Below are positions 1-7,087 of a stretch of DNA of 24,837 bases, piece by piece. Under the pieces are notes generated by a model. That model was not told the DNA's origin. It saw only the letters and a program-made list of their open reading frames with translations, and searched no databases. A program made the translations under genes and the position numbers. This stretch comes from CAZNGF01 sp964572855 (GTDB taxonomy: Bacteria; Bipolaricaulota; Bipolaricaulia; RBG-16-55-9; JAJCYT01): positions 1 through 24,837 of the forward strand of contig CAZNGF010000044.1 of NCBI GenBank assembly GCA_964572855.1, written 5' to 3'. Each line of letters starts with the position of its first letter. Positions within the stretch are counted from its first letter, which is position 1.

Positions 1-2
1 TG

Positions 3-1070
3 CAGGGCTGGGGAGCAACCGTCAGCGGCACCTTCACCTGCAGCGACATCGTCCAGCCGGGCGAAACGATCCAAACCGCCATTGATAACGCTACCGCGGG
101 TGATTCGGTCTGCGTCGCCTCTAGCACCTACAACGAGAACCTGTCCATTGGCAAGAATCTGGGGCTTTTCGGCATGGGTTTCCCCGCTATATCCGCTTCG
201 GGAGGAACTGCCATCACGATTTCCTCCGACAACGTGACGGTTAACGGCCTTGAAATCGCCAACCCAACAGGAAGCGTCGGCATCTTTGCTCAGGATCACA
301 GCCACATCACGATTCAGGACAACAAGCTGCACGACATTGGTGATGGAACGCCCAATCAAAGCGCTCAAGCCATCTACATCAAGTCGCTGAGCGCCGCGGT
401 CGACGACATCCACATCAGTGGCAACACCATCAGCAAAGTGCTCGCAGGGCCATGGGTTAGCGGCTCGGGTCCAAGCGCCAAAGGCATTTTCATCGGTGAC
501 AGCACCGGGGCTTTCAACATCACGAACTTGATCATCGAAGACAACACGATTTCCAGTATCGATGCGAACACGAGCCCTTGGAAAGTCGGACGAGGTGCCT
601 ATGGCATTCTGCTGAACCACGGATCAGCGGGGGGCCAGACTGTCGGGGCACAAATCTTGAACAACACCATTGATGACCTGGAAGGGCTCTGGGCTCACGC
701 GATTGGTCTTGAGGCGGACACACCGAATGCTGTGGTGCAGGGCAACAAGATTAGCAACCTAGTTGACCACAAAGCTCCCAGCGATGCAATCGGCGTGTTT
801 TTCGAGTCAAACCCCTCGGCTGACAGCGTTTCCGTTGACTCTAACAACTTCAGTGCGATGGGGTGGGGCGTGGCTCAACATCCTGACCTAGTGAGCAGTC
901 ACAACTTGATCGTCGACGCACGAAACAACTGGTGGGGGACCACGAGCGGGCCGGGAGATAACGGCCTTGGACCCATTTCGGATCCCGTCACAGCCGAACC
1001 AGCTGACGGTACCGGCGTTGGCGTGGGACCCAATGTGCGCTTTGATCCTTGGGCAACCACACCGTTCTAG
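3..1070 (+). CDS. Parallel beta-helix repeat protein, 5' end cut by window
   Basis: The frame is open from base 3, so the gene begins before the window; 355 codons and the TAG stop are visible. The protein opens with IQTAIDNATAGDSVCVASSTY, the usual entry strand of pectate-lyase-like or NosD-like beta-helix proteins. It continues with repeated Asn-rich turns of the type N-x-I/F-x-x (DNTIS, NNTID, GNKIS, NNFSA). Near the C-terminus is NNWWGTTSGPG...DPW, a motif common at the end of extracellular PbH1 repeat proteins. Known relatives are surface or secreted carbohydrate-active or adhesive proteins; no catalytic residues can be assigned here, so no substrate is proposed. Base composition is clearly less GC-rich than in the genes that follow, which fits an accessory or acquired gene. 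An ATG at 174 exists but lies inside the fold and is not the start. Confidence 0.8.
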   Translation, partial: QGWGATVSGTFTCSDIVQPGETIQTAIDNATAGDSVCVASSTYNENLSIGKNLGLFGMGFPAISASGGTAITISSDNVTVNGLEIANPTGSVGIFAQDHSHITIQDNKLHDIGDGTPNQSAQAIYIKSLSAAVDDIHISGNTISKVLAGPWVSGSGPSAKGIFIGDSTGAFNITNLIIEDNTISSIDANTSPWKVGRGAYGILLNHGSAGGQTVGAQILNNTIDDLEGLWAHAIGLEADTPNAVVQGNKISNLVDHKAPSDAIGVFFESNPSADSVSVDSNNFSAMGWGVAQHPDLVSSHNLIVDARNNWWGTTSGPGDNGLGPISDPVTAEPADGTGVGVGPNVRFDPWATTPF

Positions 1071-1099
1071 CCAAGGGAAAAGCCGAGTCTGAAAAAATG

Positions 1100-1145
1100 C
1101 CAAGCGCGCCTCTTGACCGATCTCAGGAGGCGCGCTTGGTTTATG
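1100..1145 (+). terminator. Strong hairpin terminator after the beta-helix gene
   Basis: A perfect 13-bp inverted repeat (1100-1112 with 1127-1139, arm CCAAGCGCGCCTC) surrounds a 14-nt loop and is followed by a short T-rich stretch. An A-run at 1092-1097 precedes it, so it could also stop leftward transcripts. It lies 29 bp after the beta-helix stop and about 60 bp beyond the hisS stop, between two convergent genes, and is probably shared. Confidence 0.8.
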
Positions 1146-1206
1146 TTCTTGAGCAGCGGTCAGGATCCCTTGGAACTTCTAACAGAACCTTTTGCATCTG
1201 AGATTA

Positions 1207-2598
1207 TCAGGGTTGCTGTAGTCGGTTGAGCGCGTCCAAAAAGGCGACTTTATCTTCGCCCCCGGACTTCATGTCCCGCAGCGTCACGACGCCGGCCTCC
1301 AGCTCGTCGGGCCCGACGATGAGCGCGTAGGGGATGCCGTAGGCGTTGGCGTACTTGAGGTTGGCGCTCGGGCCGCGGCCGACCAGGTCGATGTCGGCGG
1401 GGATGCCGACCTTGCGCAATTGCTGGACGTAGCCGAGGCAGGCTTCGGTCGTCTGGATGGGGATGACGTAGACCCGGACCACGGATTGGCGCTGTAACTC
1501 CTGACGCTCTTTTATGAGCTCGACGATCGGCTCCAGGCCGAAGGAGATGCCCACGGCCGGAACCTGCTCGTTGGAGCCCAGGAAGTCGCCGATCATCGAA
1601 TCGTAGCGCCCGCCGGCCGCCACGGCGCCGTCGAAGCTGCCGTCNNNNNNNNNNNNNNNNNNNNNNNNNNNNNNNNNNNNNNNNNNNNNNNNNNNNNNNN
1701 NNNNNNNNNNNNNNNNNNNNNNNNNNNNNNNNNNNNNNNNNNNNTCGGCCATGTAGACCTCGAAGATCGTGCCGGTGTAGTAGCCCAGGCCGCGCGCCAG
1801 CGAGGGGAGGAAACGGACGCGGGGGTCGTCGTCAAGGTAGGTCAGCAACTCGCTCAGTTCCCGTTGCCAATCCTCTTTCGCATCCGACACCCGCTCCCGC
1901 AAGGCGGCGAGTTTGTCCGCGCCATCGCCTTCCACCGCAAGCAGGTCCAAGGCGGACGCGACGCGCTCGCGTTCGAAGCCCTTTTCGGCCAGCTCCTCGG
2001 TCACGCCTTGCGGGCCGATCTTCTCCAGCTTGTCGAGCGAGAGGATGAAGTCCACGGCTTGGTCGTCGTCGGTTGCACCCAGCCCGGAGCGCGCCAGATC
2101 GAACAGCAGCTTGCGGTTGTTCACGCGGATCTCGACGTCGAAGCCAATCTGCTCGAAGAAGTCGAGCGCCAGCAGGACGCACTCGGCGTCGGCCAGCATG
2201 GAATGCGTGCCGACGGTGTCGGCGTCGCACTGGTAGAACTCGCGGTAGCGGCCCTTTTTGATGGGGCCGTCGCGGTAGACCTGGCCGACCTGGTAGCGCT
2301 TAAAGGGCTTCTTGACCGACGGGTTCATGCCGACGAAGCGGGCCAAGGGCGTGGTGAGGTCGTATCGCAAGCCCAGGTCGCGCGCGCCCTGGTCGCGGAA
2401 CTTGAACGTCTCCTTCAGGATCTCCTCGCCGCCGCCGTACTTGGCGGACAGGATCTCCCAGCGCTCGACGATCGGGGTTTCCAGCGGGTTGAAGCCGTAG
2501 CGCTCGAAGGTGGCCTTGAGCTTGGCCACGACCTCGTCGCGCAACAGCTTTTCCTCGGGCGCGAAGTCGCGCATCCCGCGCGGCAGTTGCAGTTCCAC
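1207..2598 (-). CDS. hisS: Histidine--tRNA ligase
   Basis: Class II aminoacyl-tRNA synthetase that charges tRNA-His in the cytoplasm. Visible signatures: N-terminal LPRGMRDFAPEE; motif 2 region FKRYQVGQVYRDGPIKKGRYREF; the histidine-binding loop RGLGYYTGTIFEVYMA; then AAGGRYDSMIGDFLGS and the motif 3 region PAVGISFGLEPI; and a C-terminal anticodon-binding domain (VRVYVIPIQ...). The start is GTG at 2598, with AGGAGG about four bases upstream; the frame stays open far upstream (to 3054) but that part is antisense to the permease gene. The reading frame is interrupted by 100 N (1645-1744) between EVYMA and DGSFDG, exactly where related enzymes run on without an insertion. The gene is probably intact and normal in length (about 429 residues) once the gap is closed. 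Confidence 0.93.
   Translation of the reverse strand: MELQLPRGMRDFAPEEKLLRDEVVAKLKATFERYGFNPLETPIVERWEILSAKYGGGEEILKETFKFRDQGARDLGLRYDLTTPLARFVGMNPSVKKPFKRYQVGQVYRDGPIKKGRYREFYQCDADTVGTHSMLADAECVLLALDFFEQIGFDVEIRVNNRKLLFDLARSGLGATDDDQAVDFILSLDKLEKIGPQGVTEELAEKGFERERVASALDLLAVEGDGADKLAALRERVSDAKEDWQRELSELLTYLDDDPRVRFLPSLARGLGYYTGTIFEVYMAXXXXXXXXXXXXXXXXXXXXXXXXXXXXXXXXXXDGSFDGAVAAGGRYDSMIGDFLGSNEQVPAVGISFGLEPIVELIKERQELQRQSVVRVYVIPIQTTEACLGYVQQLRKVGIPADIDLVGRGPSANLKYANAYGIPYALIVGPDELEAGVVTLRDMKSGGEDKVAFLDALNRLQQP
1645..1744. other. Assembly gap of exactly 100 N inside hisS
   Basis: One hundred undetermined bases, a conventional placeholder length. The minus-strand flanks end in GA and begin with GAC, a 2-base overlap. 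Merging them gives ATG GCC GAC GGC, in frame and matching the family's local sequence, so the true gap length may be zero. Confidence 0.9.
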
Positions 2599-2736
2599 CG
2601 AACCTCCTGACGACCAACGGTGTCCACGAGTGATAAAAGCGTACTTGAATTGCAGACGCCCCCGGATTGCGTCACTATACGGGCGCATCCGGAAGGCTTC
2701 AACTCGCGCGTTCGCGTGCCGGGAACGGGAGGTTCG

Positions 2737-3672
2737 GTGACCGATTCCAGACAGGCAGCGGTCGAGACCCAGGGCATCGGCAGCGGCCCGCTGCGCCGTG
2801 CGGCCGCCGTCGCGGAGATCGCACTGGTGGCCATGACCTGGGCCTCGTCGTTCGTGCTGGTCAAGCTCGCCCTGGCGGACTTCGGCCCGCTCACGATCGC
2901 AGGGCTGCGCTACTTCCTGTCGTTTCTGGTGTTGCTCCCGTTTCTGCTCGCGCGCGAGCGCGTCGCCCTCGACGGCGGCGCGTGGCTGCGCCTGGGTGTG
3001 CTGGGCCTGAGCGTCTACCTGGTGGGCAACGGCGCGATGTTCTGGGCGCTGCAATGGTTGCCGGCCACCACGGTCTCGCTGCTGCAGTCGCTGTTGCCGC
3101 TGGTCGTGCTCGGCGTCGGCTGGGTGTGGCTTAAGGAGGCGCCCTCGCGCGTGCAGGCGGCCGGCATCCTGGTGAGCGTGGGCGGCGGCGTGCTCTACCT
3201 GAGCGCGCAGTTGCAGCCGGGCGAGCCGTTGGGCTTGCTGGTGGCGGGCCTGGGGCTTATGGGGTTCATCTACTTCGCGGTGGCGGGTCGGGCTGTGGCC
3301 CGGACCCGCGTGGTCGGCGTGCTGGCGCTCACGGCCGTGCCGCTCGGGATCGGCGGCGGGGCGACGCTCGGACTGGCCCTGCTGGTCGAGGGCGTGCCGC
3401 AGGCCCCGCCGGCCGGCTGGGGGATCATCCTGATCCTCACGCTGGTCAACACGACGTTCGCGTATCTACTCTACAATCACGCGCTGCACGAGCTGAAGGC
3501 GTTCGAGGCCAACACCGTGCTGAGCCTGATCCCGCTGGGCACGGCCCTGTTCTCCTGGGCGCTGCTGGGCGAGACGCTGGGCGCGCTGCAAACGACAGGC
3601 CTGGCGGTGGCGCTGGCGGGCGCGGCGCTGGCGCAGTGGCGCGGGGCAACGCCCCTCTCTAAGAATTCCTAA
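2737..3672 (+). CDS. EamA/DMT-family permease (drug/metabolite transporter)
   Basis: Inner-membrane protein of about 311 residues with roughly ten hydrophobic segments in two homologous EamA halves. The first half begins near EIALVAMTWASSFVLVKLAL and has the typical PLTIAGLRYFLSF segment. The second half contains NTTFAYLLYNHALHELKA and LSLIPLGTALFSWALLGE, the usual signature before the last helices. The family exports amino acids, nucleobases or other metabolites; the substrate cannot be read from sequence. Start chosen at GTG 2737, preceded by GGAGG at 2728-2732, because the longer frame from 2620 adds a hydrophilic, unlikely N-terminus that runs through the divergent promoter region. The TAA stop (3670-3672) lies inside the left arm of the repeat element that follows. 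Confidence 0.88.
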   Translation: MTDSRQAAVETQGIGSGPLRRAAAVAEIALVAMTWASSFVLVKLALADFGPLTIAGLRYFLSFLVLLPFLLARERVALDGGAWLRLGVLGLSVYLVGNGAMFWALQWLPATTVSLLQSLLPLVVLGVGWVWLKEAPSRVQAAGILVSVGGGVLYLSAQLQPGEPLGLLVAGLGLMGFIYFAVAGRAVARTRVVGVLALTAVPLGIGGGATLGLALLVEGVPQAPPAGWGIILILTLVNTTFAYLLYNHALHELKAFEANTVLSLIPLGTALFSWALLGETLGALQTTGLAVALAGAALAQWRGATPLSKNS

Positions 3673-3791
3673 CAAAACCCTGACACCCTGCAACCCGTCA
3701 TTCTGAGCTGAAAGCGAAGAATCCCCTGCATATGCGGGAGATCCTTCGGCCTGACGGCCTCAGGATGACATGGTTGAGAGGTTTTGTTAGG
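3668..3791. repeat. MITE/REP-like palindromic element with 12-bp outer arms
   Basis: Outer arms CCTAACAAAACC (3668-3679) and GGTTTTGTTAGG (3780-3791) are perfect inverted repeats. Inside is a second nested palindrome: GTCATTCTGAG (3697-3707) pairs with CTCAGGATGAC (3759-3769) with one mismatch, and CGAAGAATC (3716-3724) pairs with GATCCTTCG (3740-3748) with one mismatch, ending in a CCTGCATATGCGGG tip. The GTCATTCTGAG...CTCAGGATGAC core is a repeat type I recognise from many bacterial genomes. It carries no coding capacity. It sits directly on the permease stop codon and may act as its 3' transcript end. Confidence 0.75.
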
Positions 3792-3834
3792 CGCTCTTAG
3801 GGCAACTTGGTCATCTACGTTGTGCGGCAGCCGT

Positions 3835-3858
3835 AGGGGCGCGGCATGCCGCGCCCCT
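3835..3858. repeat. GTAGGGG-type palindromic hairpin
   Basis: A perfect 24-bp palindrome, AGGGGCGCGGCATGCCGCGCCCCT, preceded by GT. It lies between the convergent permease and the respiratory operon, so it could terminate the leftward operon 27 bp after its last stop, though no T-tract follows. Two related hairpins lie at 19616-19635 and 19696-19715. Confidence 0.7.
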
Positions 3859-3884
3859 GCAAGCGCCACGGCCTCGATCGGCCT

Positions 3885-4238
3885 TCAGTGGCGCGCTCGC
3901 TTCGTGCGCGCCAGCAAGCGGTAGACCGGGTCCTTTCCCCAGAGGCCGGTGACGGTGACGTAGACCCCGATGAGGCTCAGCACGACCCCCAGCGGGCTGG
4001 CCCAACCCCAGCGCGCCGCGTAGTAGAAGGCCGCGCCGATCAGCCCCAGGCGCACGACGCGGTCCACCGGCCCGAGGCGACCCGCGGCATGCGCGGACTG
4101 TGGCGGGACCGGCGGTTCCAGGCCGAGCATCTCGTACTTCGGGGCTTCGGCGTCGAACTCGCCGCGGGTCAGGCCCAGCACGATCAGCGCCAGGATGCCC
4201 AAGCCCAGCAGCACGGCCGCGATTTCCAACGCGCTCAT
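3885..4238 (-). CDS. Small membrane protein: CcoQ-like N-terminus plus DUF2892-like C-terminus
   Basis: A 117-residue protein, last gene of the respiratory operon. Residues about 1-27 form one transmembrane helix (ALEIAAVLLGLGILALIVLG) followed by an acidic stretch, resembling the small CcoQ/FixQ subunit of cbb3 oxidases. After a Pro-rich linker, residues about 57-117 contain GPVDRVVRLGLIGAAFYYAA and LIGVYVTVTGLWGKDPVYRLL, the layout of DUF2892 (YgaP-type) two-helix proteins. Start codon ATG overlaps the stop of the cytochrome gene as ATGA, implying translational coupling. A role in assembly or stability of the oxygen reductase is inferred from position only. Confidence 0.75.
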   Translation of the reverse strand: MSALEIAAVLLGLGILALIVLGLTRGEFDAEAPKYEMLGLEPPVPPQSAHAAGRLGPVDRVVRLGLIGAAFYYAARWGWASPLGVVLSLIGVYVTVTGLWGKDPVYRLLARTKRARH

Positions 4239-5350
4239 GGGTTGCCTCCCAGCGATTCGATGTAGGCCACCAGCGCGTCCAGCTCCTCCTGCGTGAGCTG
4301 CGGGTAGGCCGGCATGACGTTCGGATACCCCTGCACGACGCTCGCCCCCGGCTCGACGATGGCCTCGATCAGGTAGTCGGCGTCGGCCTCGACCTGCGAG
4401 CCGTCGGCCAGCGTCTCGGTCTTGCCGAACAGGCCCTGCCAGGTCGGACCGACGTTCGGGGAGCCGTCGACCGAGTGGCACGACAGGCAACCCAAGCTGC
4501 GGTAGAGCCCTTGGCCCTGTTGGACCAGGGGATCGACCTCACCGCCGGGGCCTGCGGGCTGTGCGCCGACTTCGCCGGACTTGAGCGCCTCCGGCGGGTT
4601 GCCCAGGCTGACCAGGAAGGCGGCCAAATCGTTCAGGTCGCGGTCAGAGAGGTAGTCGTAGGTGGGCATGACCGAGTCGGGCTTGAACCGACGCGGATCT
4701 TTGAGGTGCTCGATCTGGTAGCTCATGTCCGGGATCTTCTTGCCGATGATGGTCAGGTCCGGCCCGTCGCGCTGGGTGCCCAGCAGGGCGAACGGGAAGT
4801 TGACGAAGTCGCCGCTCTGCGAGACGTCCTCCTCGGTGGCGCCCTCGCCCCAGCCCGTGCGCACGTCCTCGGGCCGCAGGTAGAGCGTGTGGCAGTAGAC
4901 GCACCCCTGCGACAGGTAGACCTGGTAGCCGCGGTAGGGCTCGCCGGCCAGGTCCGTGCCGCCGGGGTCGTGAAGCAGCTCGCCGTAGCGCCAGTCCCAG
5001 GCGCGGTCGGTGGGCGGCGTGCTCTGCGCCCGGAAGGCCACGATCAGGTAAAGCACCAGCGTGAACAGCGTCATGAGCACGACCAGCGAGCCCAGCGCGT
5101 GGTAATGCCGGGTCGAGGTCTTCTCGGCTCCGTGCCGCCCGTAGAGCGTCCAGGCCGCAAAGCCCAGCAGCGCGGCCAGCACGGCGATTACGATGAGCCA
5201 ATAGAGCCAGCCGGCCTCGGCCGGACCGGACCAGGGGCGCATGCCCCCGTGTTCCATCTGCGCCAACGCCAGCGGGCTCGGCGCGGCCCAGAGGCCCGCG
5301 TACAGGAACCAACGCGGCCACCGGCCTTTCCTTTTTCCCTCGTTTCTCAT
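4235..5350 (-). CDS. CcoO-like cytochrome c fused to a caa3-type cytochrome c domain
   Basis: A 371-residue membrane-anchored dihaem cytochrome c. It has three hydrophobic segments (about 14-30, 48-70 and 86-106), then the first haem c domain with CVYCH at 150-154 and an MP axial-Met candidate at 228. This first domain has the CcoO layout (GYQVYLSQGC, LYLRPEDVR, GPDL, HLKDPR, MPTYDYL). A second haem c domain has CLSCH at 288-292 and Met346 (VMPAY). Its wording, CHSVDGSPNVGPTWQGLFGK and then GYPNVMPAYPQL, is that of the C-terminal cytochrome domain of caa3-type oxidase subunit II. No CuA motif is present. It should pass electrons from soluble donors to the adjacent catalytic subunit, doing the work of CcoO and CcoP together. 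Start ATG overlaps the stop of the upstream gene as ATGA. Confidence 0.88.
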   Translation of the reverse strand: MRNEGKRKGRWPRWFLYAGLWAAPSPLALAQMEHGGMRPWSGPAEAGWLYWLIVIAVLAALLGFAAWTLYGRHGAEKTSTRHYHALGSLVVLMTLFTLVLYLIVAFRAQSTPPTDRAWDWRYGELLHDPGGTDLAGEPYRGYQVYLSQGCVYCHTLYLRPEDVRTGWGEGATEEDVSQSGDFVNFPFALLGTQRDGPDLTIIGKKIPDMSYQIEHLKDPRRFKPDSVMPTYDYLSDRDLNDLAAFLVSLGNPPEALKSGEVGAQPAGPGGEVDPLVQQGQGLYRSLGCLSCHSVDGSPNVGPTWQGLFGKTETLADGSQVEADADYLIEAIVEPGASVVQGYPNVMPAYPQLTQEELDALVAYIESLGGNP

Positions 5351-6765
5351 GCCGGCACCTCCCCCAAGTTGACCCGCTGTGGCGCATCGGGCACTTCGTT
5401 CATGCCCTCCTCGAACGGCCGCCCCACCCGCAGGCTGCGCACGACCAGCCAGACGAACAGCAGGAAGCCCACCACCACGCCCGCGCCCATGAGCGTGCGG
5501 AACAGGCGCGCCAGCCACACGGCCCCGATGGTCTGGTAGATCGTGTTGTTCAGGATGTTGACGCTGATCGCGGTCACCAGCCCCGAATGCGTGAAGCCGA
5601 GGTAGAAGAGCGGAAAGATCACGGCCATGAGCCAGAAGGTCCAGACCGCCAGCGGCCGGCTGTAGAGCTGGCGCCCGGTCACACGCGGGAACAGGTAGAG
5701 CGCGGCCGCGATCCCGTAGCAGCTGAACGCCCCCGTGAGCGCCAGGTGCGCGTGGGCCTGCACCCACTCGGTGAAGTGGACGAACCAGTTGACCGCCGTG
5801 GTGGCCTGGAACGGCCCCTGGATGCAGGTAAGTAGGTAGTAGACGCTGCCCAGGATCGCAAAGCGCAACGGGAAACTCTCGAGCACGCGCTTCCAGTGGC
5901 CCGCCGGCGTGGCCAGGTGGTTGATCACGACCGCCAGCACCGGGATGGCCAGCAGCACGGACGAGATGACCGCGAACTCGTGGATCCAGGTCGGCATGGG
6001 CATCTGCAGGAAGTGGTGCAGCCCCGTGCCGGGGTAGAAGGCCATCAGGGTCCAGAAGCCCAGAATGCTCAGCCGGTGCGAGTAGAGCGGCCTTTGCGCT
6101 GCGAGCGGGATCAGGTAGTAGGCGATGCCGACCCCGGCGGGCGTGATGATGAGCCCGACGGCGTTGTGCAGCCACCACGCCTCCAGGATCTGGTTGGCCA
6201 GCCCCGAAAAGCCCAGCACGAGGAAGTTGCCGACCAGGTAGGTGATGGCGGTGGTGTAGAGCCCGCCCACCAGGTACCAGATCGAGACGTAGAGCCGCGG
6301 CCGCTTGCGCGCCAGCACGGTGCGGTGCGTGCTCCAGATGACCATCAGCACCGAGGCCACGATCAGCATGTCGACGAACAGCGGCGCCTCGGCGTACTCG
6401 TAGGGCTGGATGCTCAAGACGGGGTTGCCCACCAAGCCGACCCAGATGAGCACGACGTCCAGCGCGAGCGCCAGGTTCCACACCCAGCCCGCCCAGTAGG
6501 CGACGCGCGCGTCCTTGAGCCCGGTCTCGCACAGGCGCGGCACGATGTAGAGGGTCGCCCCGACGAACATCATCACCAGCCACCCCAGGATCACGGTGTT
6601 GGTGTGCATGATGCGCAGCTTGGAGTAGGGCAGCGCCCAATCCGACATGAACTCGAGCGACCCCGGCCACAGAAACTGCAGCGACTGGAACAGGCCGATC
6701 AGGGGCCCGAGTGCCAGCCACAGCAACGACGAGAAAAACCACAGACGAATGGCTCGCTGATGCAC
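5347..6765 (-). CDS. cbb3-like haem-copper oxygen reductase, catalytic subunit
   Basis: A 472-residue protein with about twelve membrane helices. All six metal-ligand histidines can be placed: MHTN (low-spin haem), LHNAVG (CuB), LHHF (two CuB) and AHAHLALTG (the HxH pair of the late helix). A Tyr six residues before the HH pair (FYPGTGLHHF) sits where the cross-linked Tyr of CcoN lies. No E or D/K-channel signature of A-type oxidases is seen, so I place it in the cbb3/NOR-related branch; oxygen reduction is the likelier activity because a CcoO-like partner follows. Start chosen at GTG 6765 with GGGAGG nine bases upstream (6775-6780). An in-frame ATG at 6801 would add 12 residues and sits at the edge of a repeat hairpin. 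Confidence 0.88.
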   Translation of the reverse strand: MHQRAIRLWFFSSLLWLALGPLIGLFQSLQFLWPGSLEFMSDWALPYSKLRIMHTNTVILGWLVMMFVGATLYIVPRLCETGLKDARVAYWAGWVWNLALALDVVLIWVGLVGNPVLSIQPYEYAEAPLFVDMLIVASVLMVIWSTHRTVLARKRPRLYVSIWYLVGGLYTTAITYLVGNFLVLGFSGLANQILEAWWLHNAVGLIITPAGVGIAYYLIPLAAQRPLYSHRLSILGFWTLMAFYPGTGLHHFLQMPMPTWIHEFAVISSVLLAIPVLAVVINHLATPAGHWKRVLESFPLRFAILGSVYYLLTCIQGPFQATTAVNWFVHFTEWVQAHAHLALTGAFSCYGIAAALYLFPRVTGRQLYSRPLAVWTFWLMAVIFPLFYLGFTHSGLVTAISVNILNNTIYQTIGAVWLARLFRTLMGAGVVVGFLLFVWLVVRSLRVGRPFEEGMNEVPDAPQRVNLGEVPA

Positions 6766-6802
6766 GACGAACAACCTCCCCACGACAACAGTATTGAGCA
6801 TC

Positions 6803-6840
6803 CCCTCTCCCTTGACGGGAGAGGGCTAGGGTGAGGGTGT
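6803..6840. repeat. REP-like hairpin, CCCTCTCCC family, copy 1
   Basis: CCCTCTCCC (6803-6811) and GGGAGAGGG (6817-6825) form a perfect 9-bp stem with a 5-nt loop, followed by the tail CTAGGGTGAGGG. This is a repeat type I recognise from many bacterial genomes. It lies in the leader of the ccoN-like gene, in opposite orientation to copy 2. Confidence 0.7.
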
Positions 6841-6871
6841 CCCTTCAATACGTGGCTTCTGTTTCTATGCG

Positions 6872-6910
6872 CTCCCCCTCATCCCATCCTTCTCCCGCCA
6901 GGGGAGAAGG
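6872..6910. repeat. REP-like hairpin, CCCTCTCCC family, copy 2 (inverted)
   Basis: CCTTCTCCC (6888-6896) and GGGAGAAGG (6902-6910) form a perfect 9-bp stem. Read on the minus strand it has the same order as copy 1: hairpin followed by a GGGATGAGGGG tail. The two copies form an inverted pair between the 45-aa membrane protein gene and the ccoN-like gene. Confidence 0.7.
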
Positions 6911-6949
6911 AGATATGAACGCATCATTGGGACATAGAACTCGCTTGGC

Positions 6950-7087
6950 CTAAGACCCCGGGGGGAACCAGTCGAACGGTCCCACCAGGAACGCATAGAC
7001 CAGCCAGGCGGCCACGGCCACCCAGGCCCACCAGGGCAGTCCTCCCTCTCCCTCGCGGATCTCGCTAGGTGTTGGCTCCTGCGGCAT
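6950..7087 (-). CDS. 45-residue single-pass membrane protein
   Basis: The frame starts at ATG 7087, preceded by a strong GGAGGAGG a few bases upstream, and overlaps the 3' end of the uspA gene by 23 nt. A charged N-terminus (PQEPTPSEIREGEGG) is followed by one helix, WWAWVAVAAWLVYAFLVGPF, and a short DWFPPGS tail. I do not recognise a family. Its position just before the oxygen reductase genes and its good ribosome site suggest a real accessory or assembly subunit. The 45-aa size makes a chance frame possible in GC-rich DNA, but the start signal argues against that. Confidence 0.65.
   Translation of the reverse strand: MPQEPTPSEIREGEGGLPWWAWVAVAAWLVYAFLVGPFDWFPPGS

Noticed and set aside
2645..2681. 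Possible promoter for the permease gene (TTGCAG or TTGAAT with TATACG)
   Set aside because: Spacings of 18-25 bp and poor -10 matches make it no better than chance.
4100..5539. 479-codon plus-strand frame across the cytochrome gene
   Set aside because: It is antisense to clear haem c motifs, is Arg/Pro/Val-biased, has no ribosome site and no recognisable domain; long shadow frames are expected in GC-rich DNA.
5351..6742. Upstream half of the 835-codon frame that ends in the cytochrome gene
   Set aside because: It overlaps the ccoN-like gene in another frame; the real protein starts at ATG 5350.
6766..6949. CRISPR-like reading of the repeated hairpins before the ccoN-like gene
   Set aside because: Only two copies, in opposite orientation, with imperfect identity and no regular spacers; they are REP-type elements.
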